A DNA stretch of 64,000 bases from Actinomycetes bacterium (GTDB lineage: Bacteria > Actinomycetota > Thermoleophilia > BMS3ABIN01): positions 40,791 to 104,790 of the forward strand of contig JAJYLW010000006.1 of assembly GCA_021787475.1 (NCBI GenBank). Direction: 5' to 3'. Below are positions 43,054-51,965 of this stretch, one piece after another. The position numbers were made by a program, and so were the translations under genes. The notes beneath the pieces are model-generated. The model was not told the DNA's origin and did not search any database. It worked only from the letters and a program-made list of their open reading frames with translations. Position 1 is the first letter of the stretch, and every line of letters starts with the position of its first letter.

Positions 43054-45051
43054 TTAAGCAGGTACTGACGAGGTGACCAGTTCCACGTGGGGAACCTTCT
43101 TCAATTCCCAGCCGCTTTCCGGAGTCCAGCGCGAGTTAGTGAAACATTTCCACTCGGCGTCGTTAATGCCAGGGAAGTCGCCGCGGTAGTAGTAGCCGGG
43201 GTAGCGGCTTTCCTCACGGAAGAGGATATGGCGCGCGTGAGTTTCGGCCGCCCAGATGCGGTGCCAGTTCTCCCAGCAGCGCAGCAGTTCGTGCAGATTG
43301 GCCGCGGCCAGATAGGCGGCATCCTCCTTGAGGCCCTCGAGCTTCTTGAGGCCCTCTTCCAGCAGTGTCTTGCTGGTGGTGTAGTAGGTGGAGACGCCGC
43401 CTACATACTCGTCCATGATCTTCATCAGGCGGAACTGAAGCATCCGCGGCCGGATGTAATGCGGATTGACGTCCACAACATCCGGAGCGGTTGTGTAAGC
43501 AACGTACTTGCCGTACAGCTCCATCGGCATGTAGATCTCGGCCACCAGCTCGTCGATGCTTTCGGAAATGGCAGGCTTGTGGTCGGCATGGTCGAGGCAC
43601 CAGGCCACCATGTTCTTGCCGGCAATCCTGCCCTCGGCATGTGAGCCCGAGGAGAACTTGTGGCCGGAGGCGCCAACGACGTCGCCGGACATGAACAGAC
43701 CATTCACCGTTGACATGCGGTTGTAACCCCAGGACCACTCTTCGGGAGCGCCGGCAATGTCGCCGGGGCCGCTGACCCAGAAGCCGGCGCAGCCGGCGTG
43801 CGAGCCGAGCAGATAGGGCTCGGAGGGCATCAGCTCAGACGGAACCTTGTCCGGCTCGACGTCCTGCGCCGCCCAAAGCCCCGCCTGGGCAATCGTCATG
43901 TCGAGGAAGTCTTCCCAGGCCTCGGCTTCGAGGTGCTTGAGCTGCTTCTCGTCCATGGTTTCGGCCAGCTTGGCCATCGCCTTGTCGGTATGCATGATAA
44001 TTGGCCCGTTACCGGCCTGCATCTCGATGAGGGCGGCATGATTGCGCAGCGCGGTTCCCATTGGCTCATCGTAAGGAGCAAACTGCTCGTGAATGGAATC
44101 GGCGTGTTTGGCGCAGTAGTCCTCGCCCAGGGCATTGGTGGCCTGGGCCTTGAAGAAAAGGAACCAGGCGCCGACCGGGCCGTAGCCGTCCTTGAATCGC
44201 ATCGGGACGAAACGGTTCTCCATCAACGTCATCTCGGCGCCGGCCTGGGCGCCCATGGCGTAACCGGAGCCGGAGTTCCAGACCGGAAACCAGGCGCGGC
44301 CCATGCCCTCGCCTACCGACCGTGGTCTGAAGACGTTAACGGCACCGCCGGATGCGTTCAGCACGGTGCTTGCCCTAAAGACGAACACCTTGTTCTCGCG
44401 GACGCTGAAGCCGATGGCGCCGGCGATGCGGTTAGGCTCGTTGGCGTCCATTAGCAGCCGGGTGCAGAACGTGCGCTCGTAGAGGTTCTGCTCCATGCCG
44501 GTGGCTTCGCGGTTGATCTCAAGCGCTTTTTTTGCGACCTCGGCAACGATGGCCTTGTAGGACTCGCCGTTAATCATGATCTGCCACTTGCCAGACCGGA
44601 CCGGCACGCCGCCGTCTTTCAGCATTGGTTTGCCGGCGTCGCGGGCCTGGTGGCCGTCCAGGGAATGGCCCTCTTCATCCTTCTTCCAAATCGGCAGGCC
44701 CCACTCCTCAAACAGGTGCACGGTGTCATCCACATGACGACCCAGGTCCAGGACCAGATCCTCGCGGATAATTCCCATCAGGTCGGCGCGCACCATGCGC
44801 ACATAGTCTTCGGGGTCGTTTTCGCCCATGTACGTGTTGATAGCAGAAAGGCCCTGGGCCACGGCGCCGCTCCTCTCGGCAGCGGCCTTGTCAACCATGA
44901 CTACCTTCAGTCCCTTGGGGGTCGCCCAGCGGCAAGCCTCGAAGGCAGCGCCGCAAGCAGACATGCCGCCGCCCATTAAGAGCAGGTCGCAATCAACTTC
45001 CACGACCTCGGGCTTCTCGACAAAACGAAATTCGTTTACAGGTTTTTCCAC
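43054..45051 (-). CDS. aprA: Adenylylsulfate reductase alpha subunit
   Basis: The 665-residue FAD enzyme interconverts APS and sulfite plus AMP. Typical AprA features: FAD loop LLLMGGGMSACGAAFEA, the ERSGAVAQGLSAIN segment, GRHVDDTVHLFEEWGLPI, and QAGAEMTLMENRFVP. Length and motifs match dissimilatory AprA, not the fumarate reductase/SdhA relatives. It follows aprB by 20 bases. The sequence alone does not tell whether it runs in the reducing or oxidising direction. Confidence 0.96.
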   Translation of the reverse strand: MEKPVNEFRFVEKPEVVEVDCDLLLMGGGMSACGAAFEACRWATPKGLKVVMVDKAAAERSGAVAQGLSAINTYMGENDPEDYVRMVRADLMGIIREDLVLDLGRHVDDTVHLFEEWGLPIWKKDEEGHSLDGHQARDAGKPMLKDGGVPVRSGKWQIMINGESYKAIVAEVAKKALEINREATGMEQNLYERTFCTRLLMDANEPNRIAGAIGFSVRENKVFVFRASTVLNASGGAVNVFRPRSVGEGMGRAWFPVWNSGSGYAMGAQAGAEMTLMENRFVPMRFKDGYGPVGAWFLFFKAQATNALGEDYCAKHADSIHEQFAPYDEPMGTALRNHAALIEMQAGNGPIIMHTDKAMAKLAETMDEKQLKHLEAEAWEDFLDMTIAQAGLWAAQDVEPDKVPSELMPSEPYLLGSHAGCAGFWVSGPGDIAGAPEEWSWGYNRMSTVNGLFMSGDVVGASGHKFSSGSHAEGRIAGKNMVAWCLDHADHKPAISESIDELVAEIYMPMELYGKYVAYTTAPDVVDVNPHYIRPRMLQFRLMKIMDEYVGGVSTYYTTSKTLLEEGLKKLEGLKEDAAYLAAANLHELLRCWENWHRIWAAETHARHILFREESRYPGYYYRGDFPGINDAEWKCFTNSRWTPESGWELKKVPHVELVTSSVPA

Positions 45052-45071
45052 TCTAAACGCCTCCTTCTCGT

Positions 45072-45494
45072 TTAAATGGAGAGCGTGAAGAAGCCCGGCT
45101 TCTTCAGCTCGTCGTAGTTTGGCTCGGGTTTGCCGGCGTACGGATCAACCGTGCCTTCCGGGATCAGGCGGATGGGGAACTTGAACCGCTTCAGGCTGCC
45201 GTTACGGAACTTGATCGTCCACATGATCGAGTCGGTGCCGCGCATCGGGATAACAGATGCCCCCAGCGGCGCAAAGTCGGCATAGGCTCTGACTTCAATC
45301 GCCTGCTGCGGGCAGATCTTGACGCAGTTGTAGCATTCCCAGCACTGCTCCGGCTCCTGGTTGTAAGCCTTCATCCGCTCCTTGTCAAGGAACATCAGAT
45401 CGTGCGGGCAGATGTACATACAGGCCGTTTTATCCTGGCCCTTGCAGCCATCGCACTTTTCAGTGATTACAAAACTAGGCATCTCGTTTTTCAA
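45072..45494 (-). CDS. aprB: Adenylylsulfate reductase beta subunit
   Basis: The 140-residue electron-transfer partner of AprA carries two [4Fe-4S] clusters: CDGCKG, CMYICPHD and CWECYNCVKICP supply eight cysteines. The tail (PIRLIPEGTVDPYAGK, then KKPGFF) wraps AprA in known structures but is a little shorter here than in Desulfovibrio. It lies between sat and aprA in the operon. An ATG at 45494 follows GGAGG on the minus strand. Confidence 0.95.
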   Translation of the reverse strand: MKNEMPSFVITEKCDGCKGQDKTACMYICPHDLMFLDKERMKAYNQEPEQCWECYNCVKICPQQAIEVRAYADFAPLGASVIPMRGTDSIMWTIKFRNGSLKRFKFPIRLIPEGTVDPYAGKPEPNYDELKKPGFFTLSI

Positions 45495-45588
45495 CCTCCT
45501 TCAAGTTGACATTAAATCCCGATTAAATCCTGGCAGTTGTTTTGTGCTATCCTGCACCCCCTCTCTAGGGATTGGATCTCAAGTCCGC

Positions 45589-46803
45589 TCACATTCCCTC
45601 GGAATACTTGTGAGTTTTGATTTCCACCTTCTCCGTCAGGCCCTCATAGTAGGCCCTGAGTATGGTCAGCACCTCAGGCCGGCTGAAGTGATCGGGAACC
45701 TCCTCGCCCTCGGACAGCATCTTGCGCAGCTTGGTGCCGGACAGAATCAGCCTGTCCTCCTTGCCGTGCGGGCATGTTTTCATGGACGCCATGCCGTCGC
45801 ACTTGGTGCAGTAAAAGGTCCAGTCGATCTTGAGCGGCTGGGTCTCCAGCGAACCGGCCGGGATTTCATCAAAGATGTGATGGGCGTCAAAAGGTCCGTA
45901 ATAATCGCCGACGCCGGCGTGGTCGCGGCCAACGATCAGATGGCTGCAGCCATAGTTTTGCCGGAAGAGGGCGTGTAGCAGCGCCTCCCGAGGGCCGGCG
46001 TAACGCATGTCGAGCGGATAGCCGCCGACGGCGACCGTGTCCTTGACGAAGTAGTGCTCGATCAGGGTGTCAATCGCTTCCTGGCGCACATCTGAAGGGA
46101 TGTCACCGGGCTTCAGCTTGCCCAGCAGCATGTGAATAAAGACGCCGTCCAGCGTCTCAATGGCGATCTTGGCCAGATATTCGTGCGAGCGGTGCATCGG
46201 GTTGCGGGTCTGGAAGGCGGCCACCGTGCTCCAGCCCTTCTCTTCAAAGATGGCGCGCGTCTCGGCAGGCCGCAGATAAATGGCCGGATAATCGACCGGG
46301 AAAGAGCCCTCGCTGAGCACCTTGACGGGGCCGGCCAGGTTGACCTCCGGCTGATTCATAACCATTGCCACGCCCGGGTGCTCCATGTCGGTCGTCTTGA
46401 AAACTTGCTCACACTCGTAAGCCTTGTCAATGGTGTATTGCTCGGTCACCTGCATGGTCGCCATCGCCTCGCCGGTCTCTTCGGACACGAGCGCGACCTC
46501 CTCGCCCTCCTTGATACTGCCAGCCTGGCCTTCAGTGGTGGAAACCGTGATGGGAATCGGCCAGAAAGTGCCGTCCTCCATGGTGAAATTATCGCAGACA
46601 CCCTGCCAGTCGGCCTTGGCCATGAAGCCGGCAAGGGGCGTGAAGCCGCCGATTCCCATCATGATCAGGTCGCCGGCCTCGCGGGAGCTGATGTTGACCT
46701 GGTTTAAGGTCTGGGCTTTTTCTTTCTCGGCTTCGAGCTCCGCCCCCGAGAGCAAGAGAGATTTGAGTGCCTTGTCTTTTCCGTGCGGGTTTACTAGAGC
46801 CAT
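45589..46803 (-). CDS. sat: Dissimilatory ATP sulfurylase
   Basis: The 404-residue enzyme makes APS from ATP and sulfate, or ATP in reverse. Active-site motifs [11 protein letters not shown] and [12 protein letters not shown] are present, together with the zinc site [16 protein letters not shown] found in dissimilatory enzymes. There is no APS kinase domain. It follows adk (54 bases) and precedes aprB (94 bases). Expression probably starts at the promoter before adk. Confidence 0.96.
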   Translation of the reverse strand: MALVNPHGKDKALKSLLLSGAELEAEKEKAQTLNQVNISSREAGDLIMMGIGGFTPLAGFMAKADWQGVCDNFTMEDGTFWPIPITVSTTEGQAGSIKEGEEVALVSEETGEAMATMQVTEQYTIDKAYECEQVFKTTDMEHPGVAMVMNQPEVNLAGPVKVLSEGSFPVDYPAIYLRPAETRAIFEEKGWSTVAAFQTRNPMHRSHEYLAKIAIETLDGVFIHMLLGKLKPGDIPSDVRQEAIDTLIEHYFVKDTVAVGGYPLDMRYAGPREALLHALFRQNYGCSHLIVGRDHAGVGDYYGPFDAHHIFDEIPAGSLETQPLKIDWTFYCTKCDGMASMKTCPHGKEDRLILSGTKLRKMLSEGEEVPDHFSRPEVLTILRAYYEGLTEKVEIKTHKYSEGM

Positions 46804-46857
46804 CCCGTTATCCTCCTCTAACCGTCACAAACTCAACATTGATCAAAAAAACCCAGC

Positions 46858-47502
46858 TCACAGGCCGAGCGTGCTGCAGACGCTGACAAAAATCTCGTCG
46901 ATGTCACCGGTGCCGTTGACAGACTTGAGGATGCCCCTTTCCTGATAGTAATCGATCAGCGGCGCCGTTTGCTGGTTGTAGACCTCAAGCCTTTTGCTAA
47001 TCGTTTCCTCCTTGTCGTCATCCCTCTGGAAAAGCTCACCGCCGCACTTGTCGCATTTGCCTTCCTCGGCGGGAGCACTGAAGTAAATGTTGAACATCTG
47101 GCCGCACTCCCGGCAGGTGCGCCGGCCGGTAAGCCGTTTCATCAGATCTTCAAGGGGGACATCGACGCTCAGGGCAGAGTCCAGATCCATATCCAGCGAC
47201 TGAAGCATCTCGTCCAGCGCCTCCGCCTGGGCAGTGTTGCGGGGGAAACCGTCGAGGATGTAGCCTTCCCGGCAATCATCCTCGGCCAGCCGCTCCTCCA
47301 CCATTCCCAGGACGACGCTGTCAGGCACCAGCTCGCCGCTGTCCATGAAAGACTTGGCCTGAACGCCAAGCTCAGTCTCTGCCGCCACTGCCGCCCGGAG
47401 AAGATCTCCGGTGGATATCTGCGGAATGCGGAACTTCTCGATCAGCTTCTTGGCCTGTGTTCCTTTGCCAGCGCCAGGGGCCCCGAGCAATACCAGTCTC
47501 AC
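46858..47502 (-). CDS. adk: Adenylate kinase with zinc-binding lid
   Basis: The 214-residue enzyme converts AMP plus ATP to two ADP. It has the P-loop GAPGAGKGTQA (residues 7-17), DGFPRNTAQA, and a lid with CRECG and CDKCGG, the zinc form typical of Gram-positive and many anaerobic bacteria. As the first gene of the sat-apr-qmo operon it would recycle the AMP released by AprBA. GTG start behind TGGAGG. Confidence 0.95.
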   Translation of the reverse strand: MRLVLLGAPGAGKGTQAKKLIEKFRIPQISTGDLLRAAVAAETELGVQAKSFMDSGELVPDSVVLGMVEERLAEDDCREGYILDGFPRNTAQAEALDEMLQSLDMDLDSALSVDVPLEDLMKRLTGRRTCRECGQMFNIYFSAPAEEGKCDKCGGELFQRDDDKEETISKRLEVYNQQTAPLIDYYQERGILKSVNGTGDIDEIFVSVCSTLGL

Positions 47503-47657
47503 ATTTGCCTCCAGGTTAGATGCGTGAAATGCACGAAAACGCCGCCGCGGTCAGCCTATCTTCTGGCCGGCAGCCTGCTCCCCGGTCGCGGAAAATCGTG
47601 ACATGAACGTAAAAACAAAAAGCGCAACAGCAACTGTCAGGCGTACCCGCAGGGGGT

Positions 47658-47686
47658 ATTAAATATCGCCCGTCCAGGTTTGTCAA
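47658..47686 (-). promoter_or_regulatory. Sigma-70-like promoter of adk-sat-apr-qmo
   Basis: On the minus strand TTGACA (47686-47681), 17 bases, then TTTAAT (47663-47658). The transcript would have a leader of about 150 bases before the adk GTG. I see no known riboswitch in this leader. Confidence 0.7.
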
Positions 47687-48009
47687 GACGCAGTTGCCGC
47701 AAACCATCCCCGGAAAAACAGGGCTTGCGGCTTCATTGCCTTTCCAGAGAAACAGCCGGGAGGGCTTCCTGCCAAAGTCAAGAAACCACTTTTGGGAGCG
47801 AATCGGCAAGCGATATTTTATAGGCATGCCGGTTTATCTTCAAGAAAATCCTCCTGGAAATTCAATTACTCTTTCTTATTATTTGTATCAGTTGTAACAC
47901 CCGGACTTTGGATATTGGATATTGGATATTGTAAATCCGGTTTTAAGTTTGTCTTTATTCAAACAGGGAAACTGATACCTATACGGTAAATCGAAAAAGA
48001 GGAGGGAAG
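47687..48009. other. Intergenic stretch, only a word repeat seen
   Basis: Between the divergent adk promoter and the VOC gene. It holds three copies of GGATATT (about 47908-47931) of the same style as other intergenic tracts, and GGAGG at 48001-48005 as the ribosome site of the next gene. No gene or RNA recognised. Confidence 0.6.
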
Positions 48010-48387
48010 ATGCTAGCCAACAGCCTGGTCACGCCAACGCTGCCGGCCATCGACCTGAAGAGGGCCCGCAGTTTTTACGAAGACAAACTTGGCCTTAAAG
48101 CAGTCCAGTCGTCGGAGCAGGATGTTACTTACCAAGCGGGAGCCGGCACCAACATTTATGTCTGGCAGCGGGAGCCAACATCTGCAACTGACCATACAGA
48201 AACCGTGTTCGCTGTTCAGGACATCGAAGAGGAGGTCAAAGATCTGAAAGCGAAGGGCGTCAAGTTTGAATCGTACGACATGCCCGGACTCAGGACGGAT
48301 GAGAACGACATCGCTGCTAGCGACGGCGCCAGGGCGGCCTGGTTCAAGGACACGGAAGGCAACGTTCTCGGGCTGGTGCAAATGTGA
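48010..48387 (+). CDS. VOC-superfamily (glyoxalase-like) protein
   Basis: The 125-residue protein has the paired beta-alpha-beta-beta-beta units of the vicinal oxygen chelate fold: LKRARSFYEDKLGLKAV, then TVFAVQDIEEEVKDLKAKGVKFE (in parts), and AAWFKDTEGNVLGLVQM with the C-terminal metal glutamate or glutamine region. The substrate cannot be inferred. GGAGGG precedes the ATG. The following gene overlaps its stop codon by one base. Confidence 0.85.
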   Translation: MLANSLVTPTLPAIDLKRARSFYEDKLGLKAVQSSEQDVTYQAGAGTNIYVWQREPTSATDHTETVFAVQDIEEEVKDLKAKGVKFESYDMPGLRTDENDIAASDGARAAWFKDTEGNVLGLVQM

Positions 48388-48827
48388 TGGAAAGGCGAGA
48401 GATGAGCAGGGAACCTTTTGAAAGACATGAGCATGTCGAGCTTGACGAAGCCGGCGAAGAAGAGCTGCGCGAACTTCAGGATCTGGCGGCGGAGAAGCAA
48501 AACGAGATTAACAAGGTCAATGGCGTTATTTGGCTGCTTGCCGGAATACTGGAGGCGCTGATCGGGCTGAGAGTAATTCTGAAGGTGCTGGCGGCAAACC
48601 CCGCCAATAGCTTTGCCAGCTTCATCTACAACGTCTCCCACCTTTTCCTGGCTCCTTTCTTTGGCCTCGTCGGTGAGCCCCGGTCAGACGGGAACGTCCT
48701 GGAGATTTCTTCTTTAATTGCCATGGTCGTCTATTTCCTGATTGCCGTGGCTATAGTCAGGCTGGTTGAGATCTCGATGATGCCGACGCGGGTGCGGCAT
48801 TTGCGAACGGTGCAGCGGCACCACTGA
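48387..48827 (+). CDS. YggT-like small membrane protein
   Basis: The 146-residue protein has a charged N-terminal helix (residues 1-45, Glu-rich) and three hydrophobic segments resembling the YggT family: GVIWLLAGILEALIGLRVIL, FIYNVSHLFLAPFFGLVG and LIAMVVYFLIAVAIVRLVE. The function of the family is unknown. Start at the ATG overlapping the previous stop (TGATG); a later ATG at 48402 is possible. Confidence 0.72.
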   Translation: MERREMSREPFERHEHVELDEAGEEELRELQDLAAEKQNEINKVNGVIWLLAGILEALIGLRVILKVLAANPANSFASFIYNVSHLFLAPFFGLVGEPRSDGNVLEISSLIAMVVYFLIAVAIVRLVEISMMPTRVRHLRTVQRHH

Positions 48828-48854
48828 ATTTAGGGACGACCCGGCGGGTCGCCC

Positions 48855-50921
48855 CTACGGCTCTTCTCCCAGCGCCATCAGAACGACCTCGGAGATGTCC
48901 AGGACCCGGTGGCCGGATTTTGACTTGATCGCCGCCCCCTTGATGACGCGCTTGCACTGCTGACACGCCGTGATAATCGTGTCGACGCCGATTTCATTTG
49001 CCTCGTCGACAATGTCCATGGAGACGGCCGCCGACAGGTTCGGGTCGAGGATCTCGATGTCGCCCCCGCCGCCGCAGCAAAGCGCCATTTTCCGGTTATC
49101 GGCAAACTCGCGGTGCTTAAGCCCCGGCACCGCCGCCACCACCGTCCGCGGCTCCTCGTAGATGCCGGAGTTTCGGCCCAGGTCGCAGGGGTCATGGTAG
49201 GCGCCGGACAGGTCCACGTTTTCAGTCAGTTTCAGACTGCCCTCATCCAGGAGCCGTTTTAAATACTGGGTATGATGCAGCATCTCCACGCCTTCGAGGT
49301 CATAATCGTGCCTGAAGGTATGGAAGCAGGAGGGGCAGGAAAAAACCATCGTTTTAGCGCCGATTTTCTTGACCGCCTCGATATTGTGCCTGATCAGCTC
49401 ACCGACCTCGTCCTTCATTCCGGCCACAATCAGGGGATATCCGCAGCACCATTCCCGCTCGCCCATTATGGTGAAATCAACGCCGGCCCGGTCCAGCACC
49501 TGGACAAAGGCGCCGGGGATGTCCTGGACAACCGGGGAGAAAGACGACATGCAGCCGACAAAGTAGATCACGTCGGCTTTTTCGCGCTGGTACATGTCCT
49601 CTGGCGGCTCGGGCAGATAGTCAACCCACATGGCCCGGTCAGGGTTGGGGAAATTGGCGACGTTCTTCTCCGTGCTGATCGCCTCGCGCACCGGGTCCAT
49701 CTTCTTTTTAGAGTAGCGGCCCTCGCGGTAGAGGTTCTGCCGGTTGGTCAGCCCCATCTCCCTCGTATCGATTATTGCCGGGCAGACCTCGCGGCAGCGG
49801 CCGCAGAGCAGGCAGTTAAACACCTCAAACTGAAAGTCCTTCATGTCCTCTTCCGAGGGCGGCCCCACAAACAACCGGTCGGGGCCGTAGCGCCGCCTGA
49901 TCTGATGCTTGAGGTGAGTGTGCACGCCGGCGTATGAATAATACAGGCGCAGCTCCGGATTCTCTTTGGAGGCGTCGGTCACCTGGCAGTTGTCGGCGCA
50001 GATCTGGCACTTCATGCAGGAATCCAGCTCAATCAGCTGGCGGGCGCTGAACGGGATCTGCGATTGTTTTCCTTCCAAGGCGCGCGGATTATGGGGCACG
50101 GCGTTTATCATTGCGTTAACGGGCGTCATGAAAATGTGCCAGAGCTTGATGCTGAACGGGATCGAGCCGAACAGCGCCATCAGCATGATCGCCGACAGCG
50201 TCCATGCCGCCTCCGTCATCGAGGACCAGGGAAGATGCAGGATGCCAAGCGGCTTTGAGATGGTCCAGGCGACAAACCAGTAGGCGCCGGTATGACCGGG
50301 CATGCCGTACGCCAACATTGAGACCGATTCCGCCAGGAACCGGAAAACAAACCAGCCGCCCAGCAGGATTACCGCCATCAGCTCAAAAGCGGTCGTCCTC
50401 AGCATAAAGCTCTTTCGCACGAAGCGCCTGTAGACGGCAATTGCCTCGCCGGCGACAACCATGCCCGCAAACAGATCGTTGAGAAAGGCGTAGACGGCGT
50501 CAAGCCGGGTAAAGGAGACGGCCCCGAGCGCCACCTCTTTCATGTAATAAAAATCGTTGAAGGGAGAGACAAAGAAATCAAGCAAGTGGTTGCCGCCCGT
50601 GGCCAGGTTGACGCCGGGAACACGGCTGCCGGACTTGATCTCGTTGACGGTGATTACGCCCACGTAGCCGAATATTATCAGCTCCTTCATCACCCAGCGC
50701 AACTTGTCTTGACGCCAGAGGCGCGTTTGAATAAACACGTCCATGACAAAGGCGCGGCCAAGTCCGGCTATATTGCGGGAGAAAACAGCGGTAAGAAATC
50801 CCCTGATTCCGGCTAGCGCTGCGTACCTTCCCTTTAGCCAGATTGATATATTCCAGACCACCCCGATGGCCAGCGCCACGGTGCCGGCCGCAAACAGCCA
50901 AGAGAATATTGGCAGATTCAT
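48855..50921 (-). CDS. Membrane Fe-S oxidoreductase, NarI-like domain fused to HdrD/DsrK-like domain
   Basis: The 688-residue protein has an N-terminal NarI-type part with about six helices and histidines for heme b (residues 1-270), a double ferredoxin region (CMKCQICADNC near 305, CLLCGRCREVCP near 377), and two CCG domains: C-to-CC in GEREWCCGYPL with CPSC, and CDLGRN, LCCGGGGD with CQQC. CCG domains in HdrB/HdrD hold the noncubane cluster that splits or forms disulfides. It is thus a one-piece quinone-linked disulfide (or persulfide) oxidoreductase. As last gene of the lip/dsr operon its likely partner is the dithiol of lipoylated LbpA. Relatives such as DsrK/TmcB-type proteins are alternatives. 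Confidence 0.88.
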   Translation of the reverse strand: MNLPIFSWLFAAGTVALAIGVVWNISIWLKGRYAALAGIRGFLTAVFSRNIAGLGRAFVMDVFIQTRLWRQDKLRWVMKELIIFGYVGVITVNEIKSGSRVPGVNLATGGNHLLDFFVSPFNDFYYMKEVALGAVSFTRLDAVYAFLNDLFAGMVVAGEAIAVYRRFVRKSFMLRTTAFELMAVILLGGWFVFRFLAESVSMLAYGMPGHTGAYWFVAWTISKPLGILHLPWSSMTEAAWTLSAIMLMALFGSIPFSIKLWHIFMTPVNAMINAVPHNPRALEGKQSQIPFSARQLIELDSCMKCQICADNCQVTDASKENPELRLYYSYAGVHTHLKHQIRRRYGPDRLFVGPPSEEDMKDFQFEVFNCLLCGRCREVCPAIIDTREMGLTNRQNLYREGRYSKKKMDPVREAISTEKNVANFPNPDRAMWVDYLPEPPEDMYQREKADVIYFVGCMSSFSPVVQDIPGAFVQVLDRAGVDFTIMGEREWCCGYPLIVAGMKDEVGELIRHNIEAVKKIGAKTMVFSCPSCFHTFRHDYDLEGVEMLHHTQYLKRLLDEGSLKLTENVDLSGAYHDPCDLGRNSGIYEEPRTVVAAVPGLKHREFADNRKMALCCGGGGDIEILDPNLSAAVSMDIVDEANEIGVDTIITACQQCKRVIKGAAIKSKSGHRVLDISEVVLMALGEEP

Positions 50922-51965
50922 TTACTTGCCCCCCAGTTCCATCTTTATTTTTACGATATCTTCCATATTTGGCATAAAAGGATAGCTCCTGATGTCGCCC
51001 GGCGGCCCATCACCGTAGGGCCGGGTGCAGGCGGCCATCCCGTCGCGTCCGGGGCAGCCGCTTGTCATGAAGGGGATGCCGGATTCGATGACGATATCCG
51101 TCTCCGCGGTGCTGGTGCCGAAGCCGGAAACCTCGCCACCGTCGCCAAACGCGAGCCGGTCATAAGTTGTAAATCCGTTCTGGATCAGGTAAGCCGCCAG
51201 TTGCAGCCTTCGGAAGCGTCCGGAGGGGCAGGGGCGGCGTTGCTCCAGAATCGATCCTTCTTCCGGATAAAAGGAAAACAGGTGAACATTGGCGCCCAGG
51301 TCCACGACTCGCTGCACCGTCTGCGCCATCTCCGTCTCCGTCTCCCCCAGGCCAACGATCAGATGGCAGCCGGCCTTCCCCCACCCGAAAACATCGACCG
51401 CCTCGCCCAGGCACTGCCAGTAGCGCTCCCACCGGTGCGGCCCGCGGACTCCCCGTCCCCGCAGGCTGCGGAAAAGCTCCGGCGTGGCAGCGTCGATGGC
51501 GACGCTGCCGATGCCGGCGCCCGCCTCCTTCAGCTCCCTGATTTGACTTTGGTTTAGAATTGTGGGCGCCATCAATACAGAAACCGGTTTTCCCAGCGGC
51601 TTAAGTGCGCGGATGACCGCCAGCGTGTCTTCGACAGCGCTGCGGCGGGTGACCATGGAAATGCAGACGCGTTCGATCCGGGCCTCCTGCTTTTTCATCC
51701 TGGCCGCGATTTCCGCCAGCGGAAAAGTCGGCCACTCAACCCTGATGAAGCTGCGCTGGTTAAACCGGCCGCGGCGCTGCCGCTGCAGGCCGCAGTAGGC
51801 GCAACTGCCAGCGCAACCGTTCCCGTAAGTCAACAGGAGGTTTATACATGACAGCTTTGCTCCCCGGTAAAATATTCCCGGCCTCAACCCCAACGTCATC
51901 GCCGCCGCCAGGCTCAGCTGGATATACTCCGGACTTTCAGTCTTGGTAATAGGCTTCAAAGGCAA
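50922..51965 (-). CDS. Radical SAM protein, LipS-type (lipoyl sulfur insertion)
   Basis: The 347-residue radical SAM enzyme has the cluster motif CAGSCAYCG (C-x3-C-x2-C, near residue 54), then VLMAPTILN and GCHLIVGLGETE. Further cysteines near the C terminus (SGCPGRDGMAACTRP) may hold a second cluster. Together with the radical SAM at 54529 and the lipoate ligase it fits the LipS1/LipS2 pair, which replaces LipA by splitting the two sulfur insertions between two enzymes. Which of the two is LipS1 cannot be decided by eye. Probably TTG start at 51965, overlapping the upstream gene by 29 bases. Confidence 0.78.
   Translation of the reverse strand: MPLKPITKTESPEYIQLSLAAAMTLGLRPGIFYRGAKLSCINLLLTYGNGCAGSCAYCGLQRQRRGRFNQRSFIRVEWPTFPLAEIAARMKKQEARIERVCISMVTRRSAVEDTLAVIRALKPLGKPVSVLMAPTILNQSQIRELKEAGAGIGSVAIDAATPELFRSLRGRGVRGPHRWERYWQCLGEAVDVFGWGKAGCHLIVGLGETETEMAQTVQRVVDLGANVHLFSFYPEEGSILEQRRPCPSGRFRRLQLAAYLIQNGFTTYDRLAFGDGGEVSGFGTSTAETDIVIESGIPFMTSGCPGRDGMAACTRPYGDGPPGDIRSYPFMPNMEDIVKIKMELGGK

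Noticed and set aside
43798..44454. 218-residue plus-strand frame opposite aprA
   Set aside because: Shadow of aprA, which is fully conserved here.
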